A stretch of 64,000 nucleotides of DNA from NCBI RefSeq assembly GCF_003076515.1, contig NZ_CP022390.1:2542001-2606000 (forward strand), written 5' to 3'. The DNA comes from Alcaligenes aquatilis. Its GTDB lineage: Bacteria; Pseudomonadota; Gammaproteobacteria; Burkholderiales; Burkholderiaceae_B. Shown here piece after piece: positions 26,440-35,441 of this stretch. The position numbers were made by a program, and so were the translations under genes. The notes under the pieces are model-generated. The model searched no databases and had not been told where the DNA came from. It saw only the letters and a list, made by a program, of their open reading frames with translations. Position 1 is the first letter of the stretch. Every line of letters starts with the position of its first letter.

Positions 26440-27765
26440 CTACAGCCATCCCATCATGCGGGGCAGCCAAAGCGTAATTCCTGGAATGAAGGTAATCATC
26501 AAGAGGAAGGCCAGGCCCGTCAGCAACCACGGCATGGTGGACTTGGTCACTTCGGTCAGGCCCAGCTTCGATATGCTAGACGCCACATACAGATTCAAGC
26601 CAACCGGCGGCGTCGCCAGCCCAATCTCCATATTCACCACCATCATGATGCCGAAGTGAACCGGGTCCATGCCCAGCTTCATGGCAACCGGGAACAAAAT
26701 GGGGGCCATGATCAGGATCAGCCCCGATGGCTCCATGACCATACCGATCACCAGCAACAAGACATTGACGAACAGCAAGAAGGCAATCAGCCCCATCCCT
26801 TGCGACACAATCCATTCGGCAATCGCTTGTGGAATCTGCTCGGAGGTCAAAATGAAGGCAAACATGACCGCGTTCGTGATGATGTACAGCAGCATGGCAC
26901 TCATGGCCGCCGACTCCAGCACAATGCGTTTTACCTCGCGCAGCTTCACATCCTTGTAGACCCAGACCGCAATCACAAAAGCGTACACGGCACTGATGGC
27001 GGCGGCTTCGGTCGGCGTGAACACACCGGAGTAAATCCCCCCCATCACAATAACGATCAGCATCAACCCCCAGATGGAATCCATGAAGGCACGCCAGCGC
27101 TCTTTGTAAGAAGCACGCGGCATACGGGGGTAGTTCATTTTCCAGGCGCGGAACATGGTGGTCGCACCCAGGGCAAGCGCCAAGATCAAGCCCGGCACCA
27201 CACCTGCAATAAATAGCTGACCAATCGAGGCGGTGCCTACTTTGGCTCCATCCGGGCCTTCGACCATCATGCCGCTGGTAGCCACCGCGTACATCACCAT
27301 CACAATTGAAGGTGGCAGCAAGATACCCAGACCACCAGAGGTAGCCACAATGCCGGTTCCGAACTGTGCGGGATAGCCTTGTTTGACCATCGCCGGAATC
27401 ATGATCGACCCAATGGCCGCCACAGTAGCTGGCGAAGAACCACTGATCGAGGCAAACAAGGCGCAAGCCAGTACCGCTGCCAAGCCCATGCCGCCGGGTA
27501 AATGGCCCACCATGGAGGCCGCAAAGCGAATCATGCGCTGCGCGACCCCACCGTGCGTCAGGAAGCTACCGGCCAGAATGAAGAACGGAATCGCCATGAT
27601 CTCGAACTTCTCGATGCCGGTAAACAGCTTCAGAGCAATACTGTCCATGGGCACGTCTGTCATGGTGAACAGGAACCCCATCACCGTCAGACCCAGGGCA
27701 ATCGACACGGGCATGCCTGTCAACAGCAGGATAGCCAGCAAGGCAAAAATAATCAGGGCGGTCAT
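26440..27765 (-). CDS. dctM: TRAP transporter large permease DctM
   Basis: The 441-residue DctM subunit is the ion-driven permease of a tripartite ATP-independent transporter, with about eleven to twelve helices. GSSPATVAAIGSIMIPAM and FTPTEAAAISAVYAF are characteristic. Its ATG overlaps the dctQ stop by four bases. With dctQ and dctP it forms a complete system; the adjacent DctB/DctR-type pair suggests C4-dicarboxylates as substrate. Confidence 0.93.
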   Translation of the reverse strand: MTALIIFALLAILLLTGMPVSIALGLTVMGFLFTMTDVPMDSIALKLFTGIEKFEIMAIPFFILAGSFLTHGGVAQRMIRFAASMVGHLPGGMGLAAVLACALFASISGSSPATVAAIGSIMIPAMVKQGYPAQFGTGIVATSGGLGILLPPSIVMVMYAVATSGMMVEGPDGAKVGTASIGQLFIAGVVPGLILALALGATTMFRAWKMNYPRMPRASYKERWRAFMDSIWGLMLIVIVMGGIYSGVFTPTEAAAISAVYAFVIAVWVYKDVKLREVKRIVLESAAMSAMLLYIITNAVMFAFILTSEQIPQAIAEWIVSQGMGLIAFLLFVNVLLLVIGMVMEPSGLILIMAPILFPVAMKLGMDPVHFGIMMVVNMEIGLATPPVGLNLYVASSISKLGLTEVTKSTMPWLLTGLAFLLMITFIPGITLWLPRMMGWL

Positions 27766-28397
27766 GCGCGCGCTCCTTCGGATTCAGACACACCGCGCTC
27801 TGTTTCAGCGATCAGATCAGCCGCAGGCTCGTGATGGGGCAACTGGCCAGTCTGAATGAAATTCATCAAGGCTTGCAGGAAACGAAAACACATCAGCAGG
27901 GAACCCGCAGGCACCGCCAGGTACACAATCCAGACAGGCACTTCCAGGTCAGCCGACACTTGAGCTGTATGGGCAATGTCGTAGACAAAGCTGCCGCCAA
28001 TCCAGGCAACCATGGCGGTAAACAAGGCACCGGCGAACAGGGAAATCACCACCAGCAGATGGCGCCAACGCGGCCCTACCGCGTTAACCAGCACGTCCAC
28101 ACCCACGTGGATACCCACGCGTACGCCGTATGCGGCACCAAACTTGGCCATCCAGACAAACAGGTAAATACACAGCTCCTGCGCCCAGAGCAAATTGATG
28201 CCAGCCACACTGCGATAGCTTGAACGGGCCATCGCCATCACGGATTCGTAACCCTGAGCCCGCGACCAGGACACCAGATCAGCCAGCATGCTGACCGAGT
28301 AACGCTGGCAGACCGCTACGAAAATAATCACCACGGCGGCCACCATGAGAAGCGAGATGAACGCCTCCTCAAAGCGGTCCAGAATACGTAAGAACAT
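27762..28397 (-). CDS. dctQ: TRAP transporter small permease DctQ
   Basis: The 211-residue small membrane subunit has four helices, with the typical WAQELCIYLFVWMAKFGAAY and RVGIHVGVDVLVNAV in the middle. It is somewhat longer than most DctQ proteins because of an extended loop after helix 1 (about residues 40-70) and a charged C-terminus. GGAG precedes the ATG. The stop overlaps dctM. Confidence 0.9.
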   Translation of the reverse strand: MFLRILDRFEEAFISLLMVAAVVIIFVAVCQRYSVSMLADLVSWSRAQGYESVMAMARSSYRSVAGINLLWAQELCIYLFVWMAKFGAAYGVRVGIHVGVDVLVNAVGPRWRHLLVVISLFAGALFTAMVAWIGGSFVYDIAHTAQVSADLEVPVWIVYLAVPAGSLLMCFRFLQALMNFIQTGQLPHHEPAADLIAETERGVSESEGARA

Positions 28398-28516
28398 GGG
28401 TAGCTCCAGACTACAGCGGGCCCACCCGGATCACGGGCAGGCGCGGCGCAGTAGCGGGAAGAAAAACGGAGCAGGTCTGAAACAGACCTGTACAAGATAA
28501 GCGGAGAAAACCGACT

Positions 28517-29500
28517 TTATTCGGTCGCCTTGTAAAAGGCATCGATCACGTCCTGGCCGATACGAGATGCCATTTCCTTATGAACAGGATGCAGTTGCTT
28601 GACCCACTCCTGACGCTCGGCATCGCTCAACTGATAGAACTGAGTCTTGCCGGACTCTTGCATAGCCTTCATGGAATCGTTGTTCTCTTGCTCGGCAATA
28701 TCGTTGGCGTAAACCGTGGCTTCGGCCATGGCCTTTTCCATGCCTTGGCGGATATCGTCAGGCAGACCTTCCCAGAACTTCTTGTTCACAATCACGGCAT
28801 AGCCCAGATAACCGTGATTGGACACGGTGGCGTGCTTTTGCACTTCATGCATTTTCTGGGTGTACATATTGGACGGCGGGTTCTCGGTGCCATCGACCAC
28901 ACCGGTTTGCAGGGCCTGGTACACCTCAGAGAACGCCATCACCTGAGGCACGGCATCCAGTGCCTTGAACTGAGCTTCCAGAACCTTGGAGGACTGAATA
29001 CGCATCTTCAGGCCCAGGAAATCGTCCACGCTTTTCAGGGGCGTATTGGCGCTCATGACCTTAAAACCGTTGTCCCAGTAAGCCAGGCCCTTGATGCCCT
29101 TGGGCTCCAGTTTGTCCAGCAGCATGCGGCCCACAGGCCCTTCGGTGACCTTACGCAGATCGTTGCGGTCATTGAAGATGAAAGGCAGATCGAACACCTC
29201 AAATTCACGTACGCCCAAAGGACCGAACTTGGCCAGCGATGGGGCCAGCATGTGTACCGCGCCCAGTTGCAGGGCTTCAAGCTCTTCCTTGTCTTTGTAC
29301 AGTTGCGAGTTCGGGTAGACTTCGACAACGACCTTGCCCTCGGTGTATTTTTCGGCCAGTTCCTTAAAGCGCACAGCACCCTTGCCCTTGGGTGTGTCTG
29401 GCGACACAACGTGGCTGAACTTGATGATCATGGGGTTGGCCAGAACAGGCGCGGACAAGAATACGGACGCCAGCAAGCTGGCCACAAGGGTCTTTTTCAT
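28517..29500 (-). CDS. dctP: TRAP transporter substrate-binding protein DctP
   Basis: A 327-residue periplasmic receptor. A signal peptide (MKKTLVASLLASVFLSAPVLA) precedes the mature IIKFSHVVSPDTPKGKGAV, and LKMRIQSSKVLEAQFKALDA carries the conserved arginine that binds the carboxylate. GVVDGTENPPSNMYTQKMHE fits the DctP group for C4-dicarboxylates. The start was set at 29500 because GGAGG lies just upstream; the frame itself is open to 29530. It is divergent from the sensor kinase gene. Confidence 0.94.
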   Translation of the reverse strand: MKKTLVASLLASVFLSAPVLANPMIIKFSHVVSPDTPKGKGAVRFKELAEKYTEGKVVVEVYPNSQLYKDKEELEALQLGAVHMLAPSLAKFGPLGVREFEVFDLPFIFNDRNDLRKVTEGPVGRMLLDKLEPKGIKGLAYWDNGFKVMSANTPLKSVDDFLGLKMRIQSSKVLEAQFKALDAVPQVMAFSEVYQALQTGVVDGTENPPSNMYTQKMHEVQKHATVSNHGYLGYAVIVNKKFWEGLPDDIRQGMEKAMAEATVYANDIAEQENNDSMKAMQESGKTQFYQLSDAERQEWVKQLHPVHKEMASRIGQDVIDAFYKATE

Positions 29501-29615
29501 GTTTGCCTCCGGTCGGTGGGGAACCGACACGTGTTATTGATTGATTTGCTTGAAAGCGTGTAGCTTAAAAAAGCAGTCCCGAATTATCTATTGTGGAAAT
29601 CCGAAACCTTTTGTC

Positions 29616-31586
29616 ATGATGCGTCTTGCCCGTCCGTCCGGATTCATGCGCCAGGCTGCCTCACGCACCCTGGCCGCCCACCCGATCAGCACCTATGTGC
29701 CTATTTTGGCCATTCTGATTATTGTGCTGCTGATGGGCGTGTTTGCCTGGGCAGTCAGCAAGGAGCGCCATGAGGAGCAATCCAACGAGCTGATACGCAA
29801 TGCCCTGTGGGTGGAGCAGTCCCTGTCCTTTCAATTGCGCTCGCACGAGAACAATTTAAGCCGCATTGCCAGTGAAATTGAAGTTCACTCCCAGCCCGCC
29901 ACCACCCAGACGGCACTGACACAGTTACAGCACTTCAAAACCATTCACCCCGATCTGCTCAAAGTCGCGGTACAAGATCGCTTTGGCACCACTTTGCTGG
30001 TGCGCCCTCCCGGTGCCGACACCCGAATTGCGGCCCACGTCAGCACGCCTCGCACGTCCACCTGGTTACCTGCCTACTACTCCAATGAGCACCAGGAAAG
30101 TGTGCTGGATCTGGTGGTGCCCATTTACGAGGACAACGAGATTGTCGGCACCTTGCGCGCCACCTTTTCCCTGGCCACCATTCTGATGGAAAACGTGCCC
30201 TGGTGGATCGCCGAGCAGTATCACGTCTCCCTGATCGACCAGGGCGACCAGACGCTGGCCACACGCTCCAAAGGCGAGCCGGGGCAAAGCGAATTACGTT
30301 ACGCCATGTCGGTAGACCCGCCTTTGCATGGCGTGCGTTTGCTGATGACACCCTATCCGCAAAAAAACATTCCCACCTTCACCTTGCTGCTGACCGTCAT
30401 TGCCGGTCTGGCTTTACTGGCTGTGGTGAACCTGGCCATGCAACATCACTACGCACGCAAACGCCGTGATGCCGAGCTGGCCTTGAGGCAGGAACAAGCC
30501 TTTCGCAGTGCTATCGAGAACTCCATGGTGACCGGCATGCGCGCCCGCGATCTGGACGGCAAGGTGCTGTATGTGAACCCGGCGTTTTGCGAACTGGTCG
30601 GGCGCAGCAGCGAAGAAATTATTGGTCTGGCACCGCCCATGCCCTGGTGGGTGCCGGAGATGATGGATGAAACGCTGGAGCGCCGGGACCGCCTGAAGTC
30701 CTCCCGCTCCGTGCAGGTCTTTGACACGCTGTTCCAACGTCCGGACGGCTCGCGCGTCGATGTACAGGTCTTTGAATCCCCGCTGATTGACGCCCAGAAA
30801 CAGCATGTGGGCTGGATCAGTTCCATCATTGACATCAGCTCGCGCAAGCAGGCCGAAGCCCTGGCCAGCTCACAGTCCGAACAATTGCACCACACGGCCA
30901 AACTCATCACCATGGGCGAGATGGCCTCCACGCTGGCCCATGAACTGAACCAGCCGCTATCGGCCATTGCCAGCTATGCAGCCGGCTCCCTGAACCTGCT
31001 GGGTAATGAACCACTGGATCCGACACTGCTGCGTCGAGGCCTGGAAAGTCTGGCCGAACAAACACGCCGTGCCGGGCAAATCATCCACCGCATTCACGAC
31101 TTTGTACGTAAACGCGATCCGCAGCTCAGCCCCCTGAATTTGCCCGATGCCTTGCAAGGCGCCTTGGCCATGGCCAAGGCGGGCCTGCGTCATCATCAGA
31201 TTCAATTGATCGTGCCCTCTCACCCCGAGAACCTGCCCGTGATGGGTGACAAGGTGCTACTGGAACAACTGATTTTCAACCTGCTGCGTAATGCTGCCGA
31301 AGCCATGTCCGGCCTGGAGCCGGAACGCCGGGTACTGGAAGTCAGCATGCAGGCCAGCAACGGTGTGGTGCTGGTGATGGTGGCCGACCAAGGCCCCGGT
31401 GTAGCAGCGACCATCATGGCCGAGGTGTTCCAGGCCTTTACCACCACCAAAGCTCAGGGCCTGGGCATTGGTCTGAATATTTGTCGCTCCATTGTGGAGC
31501 TGCACCATGGCAAACTCTGGTTTGAAAACGGGGTTCCCCACGGTGCCACCTTCCTGTTTTCCTTGCCCTTGATCGAACATGACTAA
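29616..31586 (+). CDS. dctB: DctB-type sensor histidine kinase
   Basis: A membrane kinase of about 656 residues (ATG at 29616 or the next codon; the open frame begins at 29541). Two helices (about 30-50 and 255-278) flank a periplasmic sensor. A PAS domain (about 300-415) follows, then HisKA with the phosphorylated histidine in LAHELNQPLSAIASYAAGS (His442) and an HATPase with GDKVLLEQLIFNLLRNAAEAM and GLGIGLNICRSIVE. It is divergent from dctPQM and overlaps its response regulator by eight bases, so it most likely senses the substrate of that transporter. Confidence 0.9.
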   Translation: MMRLARPSGFMRQAASRTLAAHPISTYVPILAILIIVLLMGVFAWAVSKERHEEQSNELIRNALWVEQSLSFQLRSHENNLSRIASEIEVHSQPATTQTALTQLQHFKTIHPDLLKVAVQDRFGTTLLVRPPGADTRIAAHVSTPRTSTWLPAYYSNEHQESVLDLVVPIYEDNEIVGTLRATFSLATILMENVPWWIAEQYHVSLIDQGDQTLATRSKGEPGQSELRYAMSVDPPLHGVRLLMTPYPQKNIPTFTLLLTVIAGLALLAVVNLAMQHHYARKRRDAELALRQEQAFRSAIENSMVTGMRARDLDGKVLYVNPAFCELVGRSSEEIIGLAPPMPWWVPEMMDETLERRDRLKSSRSVQVFDTLFQRPDGSRVDVQVFESPLIDAQKQHVGWISSIIDISSRKQAEALASSQSEQLHHTAKLITMGEMASTLAHELNQPLSAIASYAAGSLNLLGNEPLDPTLLRRGLESLAEQTRRAGQIIHRIHDFVRKRDPQLSPLNLPDALQGALAMAKAGLRHHQIQLIVPSHPENLPVMGDKVLLEQLIFNLLRNAAEAMSGLEPERRVLEVSMQASNGVVLVMVADQGPGVAATIMAEVFQAFTTTKAQGLGIGLNICRSIVELHHGKLWFENGVPHGATFLFSLPLIEHD

Positions 31587-32217
31587 GCACGCCCCTTTAG
31601 TCCACATCGTGGACGACGACCCGGCCATCCGCGATGCCCTGTCCTGGCTCTTTGCTACCCGTCAGGTCAATACCGAACGCTGGGAATGCGGCGAGGCCTT
31701 TCTCAATGCGCTTGGCCCCCAAACCCAAGGCTGCATTCTGCTCGACATACGCATGGATGGCCTGTCCGGCCTGGAGGTGTTTGAGCAACTGCGCCAGCGC
31801 CAGTCCTGCCTGCCCGTTATTTTTCTGACCGGCCACGGCGACCTGCCCCTGGCCGTGACCGCGCTGAAACAAGGCGCGGCAGATTTCATCGAAAAGCCTT
31901 TTAACGATAACGATCTGGTGGACCGCGTGCTGGAGGTGCTGCGCAACTACGAGGCCAGCCAGAAAGCACGAGACCACGAGCAGGCTTTGGAACAACGGCT
32001 GGATACCCTGTCTCAGCGCGAACGTGAAGTGTTGGCCCTGGCGCTGGAGGGACGACTGAACAAACAGATTGCCCAGGACCTGAACATCACCATGCGCACG
32101 GTGGAGGTACACCGTGCCCGAGCACTGGAAAAGATGCAGGCCCGCACGCTGATCGAGCTGGCCCGACTACTGGACCCAGCCCGCCTGCGGGAAGACCGCA
32201 ACCCACCGGGGCCTTAG
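31579..32217 (+). CDS. dctR: FixJ/TtrR-family response regulator (DctR-like)
   Basis: A 212-residue regulator with a receiver domain (acidic pocket VDDD, phospho-acceptor Asp56 in LLDIRMDG, then FLTGHGD and the lysine in FIEKPF) and a C-terminal LuxR-type helix-turn-helix (LSQREREVLALALEGRLNKQIAQDLNI... split here for length). It is a sigma-70-type regulator, not the sigma-54 DctD type. It overlaps the kinase gene and probably activates dctPQM. Confidence 0.9.
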   Translation: MTKHAPLVHIVDDDPAIRDALSWLFATRQVNTERWECGEAFLNALGPQTQGCILLDIRMDGLSGLEVFEQLRQRQSCLPVIFLTGHGDLPLAVTALKQGAADFIEKPFNDNDLVDRVLEVLRNYEASQKARDHEQALEQRLDTLSQREREVLALALEGRLNKQIAQDLNITMRTVEVHRARALEKMQARTLIELARLLDPARLREDRNPPGP

Positions 32218-32297
32218 TCAAAGCTACCGGGGCGGGTGTATATAATGCAGCCATAAACTATTAGAACCGCGCACTAGGCCCGGTCCCCGGAGCAATC

Positions 32298-32801
32298 ATG
32301 AGCACCACTACCGAAAACACCGATTTGCACCTTTCCCATCTGGATGAAGATGGCAAAGTTCAGATGGTCGATGTCAGCCACAAATCGGCGACATCCCGTT
32401 ATGCCACTGCCCGCGCCGTGGTACGTTTGAGCCCGGCTGCCTATCAACTGCTGTCAGCCCAGCACAATGCCAAGGGCGAAGTGCTCAACACCGCCCGTGT
32501 GGCAGGTGTGCTGGCCGCCAAACGCTGTGCCGAACTGATACCCATGTGCCACAGCCTGCCCCTGGATTTTGTCGGCATTGATTTTGAAAGTGATGCAGCG
32601 GCGGGCACCATTGCGGTGCTGGCTACCTGCCGCACCCGCTATACCACTGGCGTTGAGATGGAAGCCATGACGGCCTGCTCCATTGCCGCCCTGACCATTT
32701 ACGATATGTGCAAAGCGGCCGACAAAGGCATTGTGATTGAACAGACCCGTTTGCTGGAGAAAACCGGCGGCAAAAGCGGGACCTGGACAGCTTTTGCCTA
32801 A
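32298..32801 (+). CDS. moaC: Cyclic pyranopterin monophosphate synthase MoaC
   Basis: MoaC (167 residues) converts the MoaA product to cyclic pyranopterin monophosphate, the first molybdenum-cofactor intermediate. Motifs seen are VDVSHKSATSRYATARA, KRCAELIPMCHSLPLDFV, TTGVEMEAMTA and DMCKAADKG. It begins the + strand run moaC-moaD-moaE-moaB-moeA. A good TATAAT lies at 32241-32246 upstream, with only a poor -35. MoaA is encoded separately on the other strand near 38 kb. Confidence 0.96.
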   Translation: MSTTTENTDLHLSHLDEDGKVQMVDVSHKSATSRYATARAVVRLSPAAYQLLSAQHNAKGEVLNTARVAGVLAAKRCAELIPMCHSLPLDFVGIDFESDAAAGTIAVLATCRTRYTTGVEMEAMTACSIAALTIYDMCKAADKGIVIEQTRLLEKTGGKSGTWTAFA

Positions 32802-32820
32802 GCCCTTTCACGGAGATAGC

Positions 32821-33078
32821 ATGACAAGCCCTTTAACATTGCGCGTCCTGTACTTCGCCCAAGTGGCCGAACGCACAGGCCAGCGCCAGGAAAACTGGGA
32901 ATGGCCCCAGGAAGGCACCGTCCAGCAATGGACTGAGGCCCTGCTGCAACGCCACCCGAATTTGAGCGATATGGCAGGCCGCCTGCATGTGGCGGTGAAC
33001 CAGTTTCACGCCAAGCCCACCGACCCTGTCCGACCCGGCGATGAAGTGGCTGTATTCGAGCCCGTCACCGGAGGTTGA
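32821..33078 (+). CDS. moaD: Molybdopterin synthase small subunit MoaD
   Basis: An 85-residue ubiquitin-like sulfur carrier ending in the required Gly-Gly (EPVTGG). ATG 32821 was chosen over the open frame start at 32737 because it has GGAG upstream and gives the family length. It is two bases from moaE, its partner in molybdopterin synthase. Confidence 0.94.
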   Translation: MTSPLTLRVLYFAQVAERTGQRQENWEWPQEGTVQQWTEALLQRHPNLSDMAGRLHVAVNQFHAKPTDPVRPGDEVAVFEPVTGG

Positions 33079-33079
33079 G

Positions 33080-33559
33080 ATGATTCGCATCCAGACCGAA
33101 GATTTTGATGTTGCCACTCTGAACGCCGAACTGCGTACCACGGCTGGCGGCAAGGCCGGTGCCATGGTGACCTTTACCGGCTATGTGCGCGATCAGGTCG
33201 ATGGCACTGCCACCGAATCCCTGTTCCTGGAACACTACCCTGGCATGTGCGAGCGCGAGATCGAAGCGGTTTGCGATCAGGCCCGCCAACGCTGGCCCAT
33301 TTTGGATACGCTGGTCGTACACCGTGTGGGCGAACTGCATCTGACCGAACAAATCGTTTATGTTGGCGTGACCAGCGCCCACCGGGGCGATGCTTTTCGT
33401 GCCTGCGAATTCATCATGGATGTGCTGAAAACCCGCGCTCCTTTCTGGAAACGCGAAACCCTGGCTGACGGCAAACGTTTCTGGGTACAGCAGCGCGACA
33501 GCGACGCCCAGAAAACCGATGCCTGGAATACTTCTGCGGACACCAACAAGCATGTCTAA
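33080..33559 (+). CDS. moaE: Molybdopterin synthase catalytic subunit MoaE
   Basis: MoaE (159 residues) transfers sulfur from MoaD to precursor Z. Visible are GAMVTFTGYVRDQVDGT, LEHYPGMCEREIE, VVHRVGELHLTEQIVYVGV, AHRGDAFRACEFIMD and the catalytic lysines in LKTRAPFWKRE. GAGG before ATG 33080 fixes the start. The 3' end overlaps moaB by eight bases. Confidence 0.95.
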   Translation: MIRIQTEDFDVATLNAELRTTAGGKAGAMVTFTGYVRDQVDGTATESLFLEHYPGMCEREIEAVCDQARQRWPILDTLVVHRVGELHLTEQIVYVGVTSAHRGDAFRACEFIMDVLKTRAPFWKRETLADGKRFWVQQRDSDAQKTDAWNTSADTNKHV

Positions 33560-34082
33560 AGCCAAGAGCGACTTACCCGCTGCCCGATTGAATGTGGCCG
33601 TCCTGACAATTTCAGACCGCCGTGGCCCAGATGAAGACACATCCGGCGACTATCTGGCAGCCAGCCTGACGGATAGCGGCCACTACTGCGTACGGAGAGC
33701 CATCAGCAAGGACAATATCTACGCCATCCGCGCCCTGCTCAGCCAATGGATTCTGGACCCGGAAATCAACGTCATCATCTGCAATGGCGGTACGGGTTTC
33801 AGCCATAAAAAATCCACGATTGCCGCAGTCACGCCTTTGCTCGATCAGGTCATTACCGGCTTTGGCGAACAGTTCCGCTACCTGTCCTATCAGGATATTG
33901 GCTCCTCGGCCTTGCAATCCGATGCGCTGGCTGGAACGGCCAACCGGACCTTGTTGTTCTGCATTCCCGGCTCGGGCGGTGCCTGCAAACTAGCCTGGGA
34001 AAAAATCCTGAAAGAACAACTGGACAGCCGTCATCGCCCGTGCAATTTTGCCTCTGAATATCTGGAGCCAGCCAAGTCCTGA
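33552..34082 (+). CDS. moaB: MoaB/Mog-family molybdenum cofactor protein, substituted active site
   Basis: A 176-residue MoaB/Mog-fold protein related to E. coli MoaB (shared GFGEQFRYLSYQDIGSSALQ and CIPGSGGACKLAW). In this family MogA adenylylates molybdopterin for MoeA. Here the GGTG loop continues FSHKKST where E. coli MoaB reads LTQRDQT, so the aspartate of the RD pair is replaced by Lys87. That aspartate matters for catalysis in MogA, so this protein may have a changed or lost activity. It overlaps moaE and lies 100 bases before moeA. Confidence 0.85.
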   Translation: MSKAKSDLPAARLNVAVLTISDRRGPDEDTSGDYLAASLTDSGHYCVRRAISKDNIYAIRALLSQWILDPEINVIICNGGTGFSHKKSTIAAVTPLLDQVITGFGEQFRYLSYQDIGSSALQSDALAGTANRTLLFCIPGSGGACKLAWEKILKEQLDSRHRPCNFASEYLEPAKS

Positions 34083-34182
34083 TGCCTGCAAAGGCATGGC
34101 AGTGGCTGCTCCGGAACGACCTCCTTTCCACCGTGCTCTGACGCCCTGAGCCACGAATTGTTTTATCGAATTTATCCATCCT

Positions 34183-35388
34183 ATGATCGAATTTGACGTA
34201 GCACAGCAAAGGCTGGCCCAGGCAGGGCAAGTTCCCACCCAAATCGAGACCTGCGACTTGTCGCAAGCCTTGGGACGTATTCTGGCCCAGGATATTCACG
34301 CCCTGTTGGACATGCCGCCCGCTGACAATAGCGCCATGGACGGCTATGCCCTGCGCTTGGCTGATATTGCCGATGGCAAGGTATTGCCCATTCAGCAACG
34401 CTGCTATGCCGGCGATATTCCTGAAACGCTGCAAGAGAACATGGCGATTCGCATCTTTACCGGCAGCATGCTGCCGCCCGGTGCCGATACCGTGGTGATT
34501 CAGGAGAACTGCCAGGAAGACGAACAGGGCGTGCGCATTCTGGAAATGCCCGTGGCAGGCGTGAACATCCGCCGCCGTGGTGAAGACATGCGCATCGGTG
34601 AGGTGCTGATCACCACAGGCACCAAGCTGACAGCAGCCCATATTGCCCAACTGGCTGCGCAAGGCCACGCTCAGCTACAGGTCTACCCTCGCCTGACAGT
34701 GGGCATTCTGACTACAGGTGACGAACTGACCCCCGCCGGTCAGCCCCTGAAAACCGGCCAGATCTACAACTCCAACGCCCCCATGCTGCGTGCACAGCTT
34801 CAAGCACTAGGGGTTGAAACAGTCCATGCTGTCCATGCCAAAGACACACTGGAAGCCATTCAGGACGCCCTGAAAGCACTACTGCAACGCTGCGATCTGG
34901 TGCTGACCGTAGGCGGTGTCTCGGTCGGTGAAAAGGACTTTGTGAAGCCAGCCATCGAAGGGATAGGCGGTCAGCTAGATCTGTGGAAAGTGCGCATGAA
35001 GCCCGGCAAACCGCTGGCACTGGCGTACATAGACAACAAGCCCCTGGTCTGCCTACCCGGCAATCCGGTGTCCTCTTACGCGGTGTTTTCCTTGATGGTG
35101 TCACCGCTGATTCGTCGCCTGCAAGGCCGCCATCAAGTACTGCCTGCGATTCGCTACGGCATTTTGCAAGGCGAGCGCCACTTTGAAGGTGACCGCGAAG
35201 AGTTCATCCGAGTACAAGTGGATAGCGACGAACAAGGCCGCCTGCTGGCGCGGCCATTCAATAATCAGGGTTCGGGCGTGATCAGCTCCCTGCCCTGGGC
35301 GCAGGCACTGGCCCGCATCCCTGCCGACTCCCATGTCTCCCCCGCCGATGTGGTGCGTCTGTACGAATACAGCCAGTGGCAGGCTTGA
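34183..35388 (+). CDS. moeA: Molybdopterin molybdenumtransferase MoeA
   Basis: MoeA (401 residues) inserts molybdate into adenylylated molybdopterin. The four-domain protein shows PADNSAMDGYALR near the N-terminus, GSMLPPGADTVVIQE, the substrate domain with TTGDELTPAG and TVGGVSVGEKDFVKP, and KPGKPLALAYIDNKPLVCLP then GNPVSSYAVF. Length is normal. It ends the + strand cofactor run; a small hairpin follows at 35415. Confidence 0.95.
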   Translation: MIEFDVAQQRLAQAGQVPTQIETCDLSQALGRILAQDIHALLDMPPADNSAMDGYALRLADIADGKVLPIQQRCYAGDIPETLQENMAIRIFTGSMLPPGADTVVIQENCQEDEQGVRILEMPVAGVNIRRRGEDMRIGEVLITTGTKLTAAHIAQLAAQGHAQLQVYPRLTVGILTTGDELTPAGQPLKTGQIYNSNAPMLRAQLQALGVETVHAVHAKDTLEAIQDALKALLQRCDLVLTVGGVSVGEKDFVKPAIEGIGGQLDLWKVRMKPGKPLALAYIDNKPLVCLPGNPVSSYAVFSLMVSPLIRRLQGRHQVLPAIRYGILQGERHFEGDREEFIRVQVDSDEQGRLLARPFNNQGSGVISSLPWAQALARIPADSHVSPADVVRLYEYSQWQA

Positions 35389-35414
35389 TTTAAGCCTCAC
35401 AGAGAAAATAGTTT

Positions 35415-35430
35415 GGGGGCAACAGCCCCC
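35415..35430. terminator. Weak hairpin between moeA and the WYL regulator
   Basis: GGGGGC (35415-35420) and GCCCCC (35425-35430) form a 6-bp stem with an AACA loop between two convergent genes. There is no real T-run, so termination is only probable. Confidence 0.4.
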
Positions 35431-35441
35431 TTACGACACAC

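Noticed and set aside
32221..32297. Molybdenum-cofactor riboswitch before moaC
   Set aside because: The leader downstream of the TATAAT is only about 50 bases, too short for the known Moco RNA, and I saw no matching helices.
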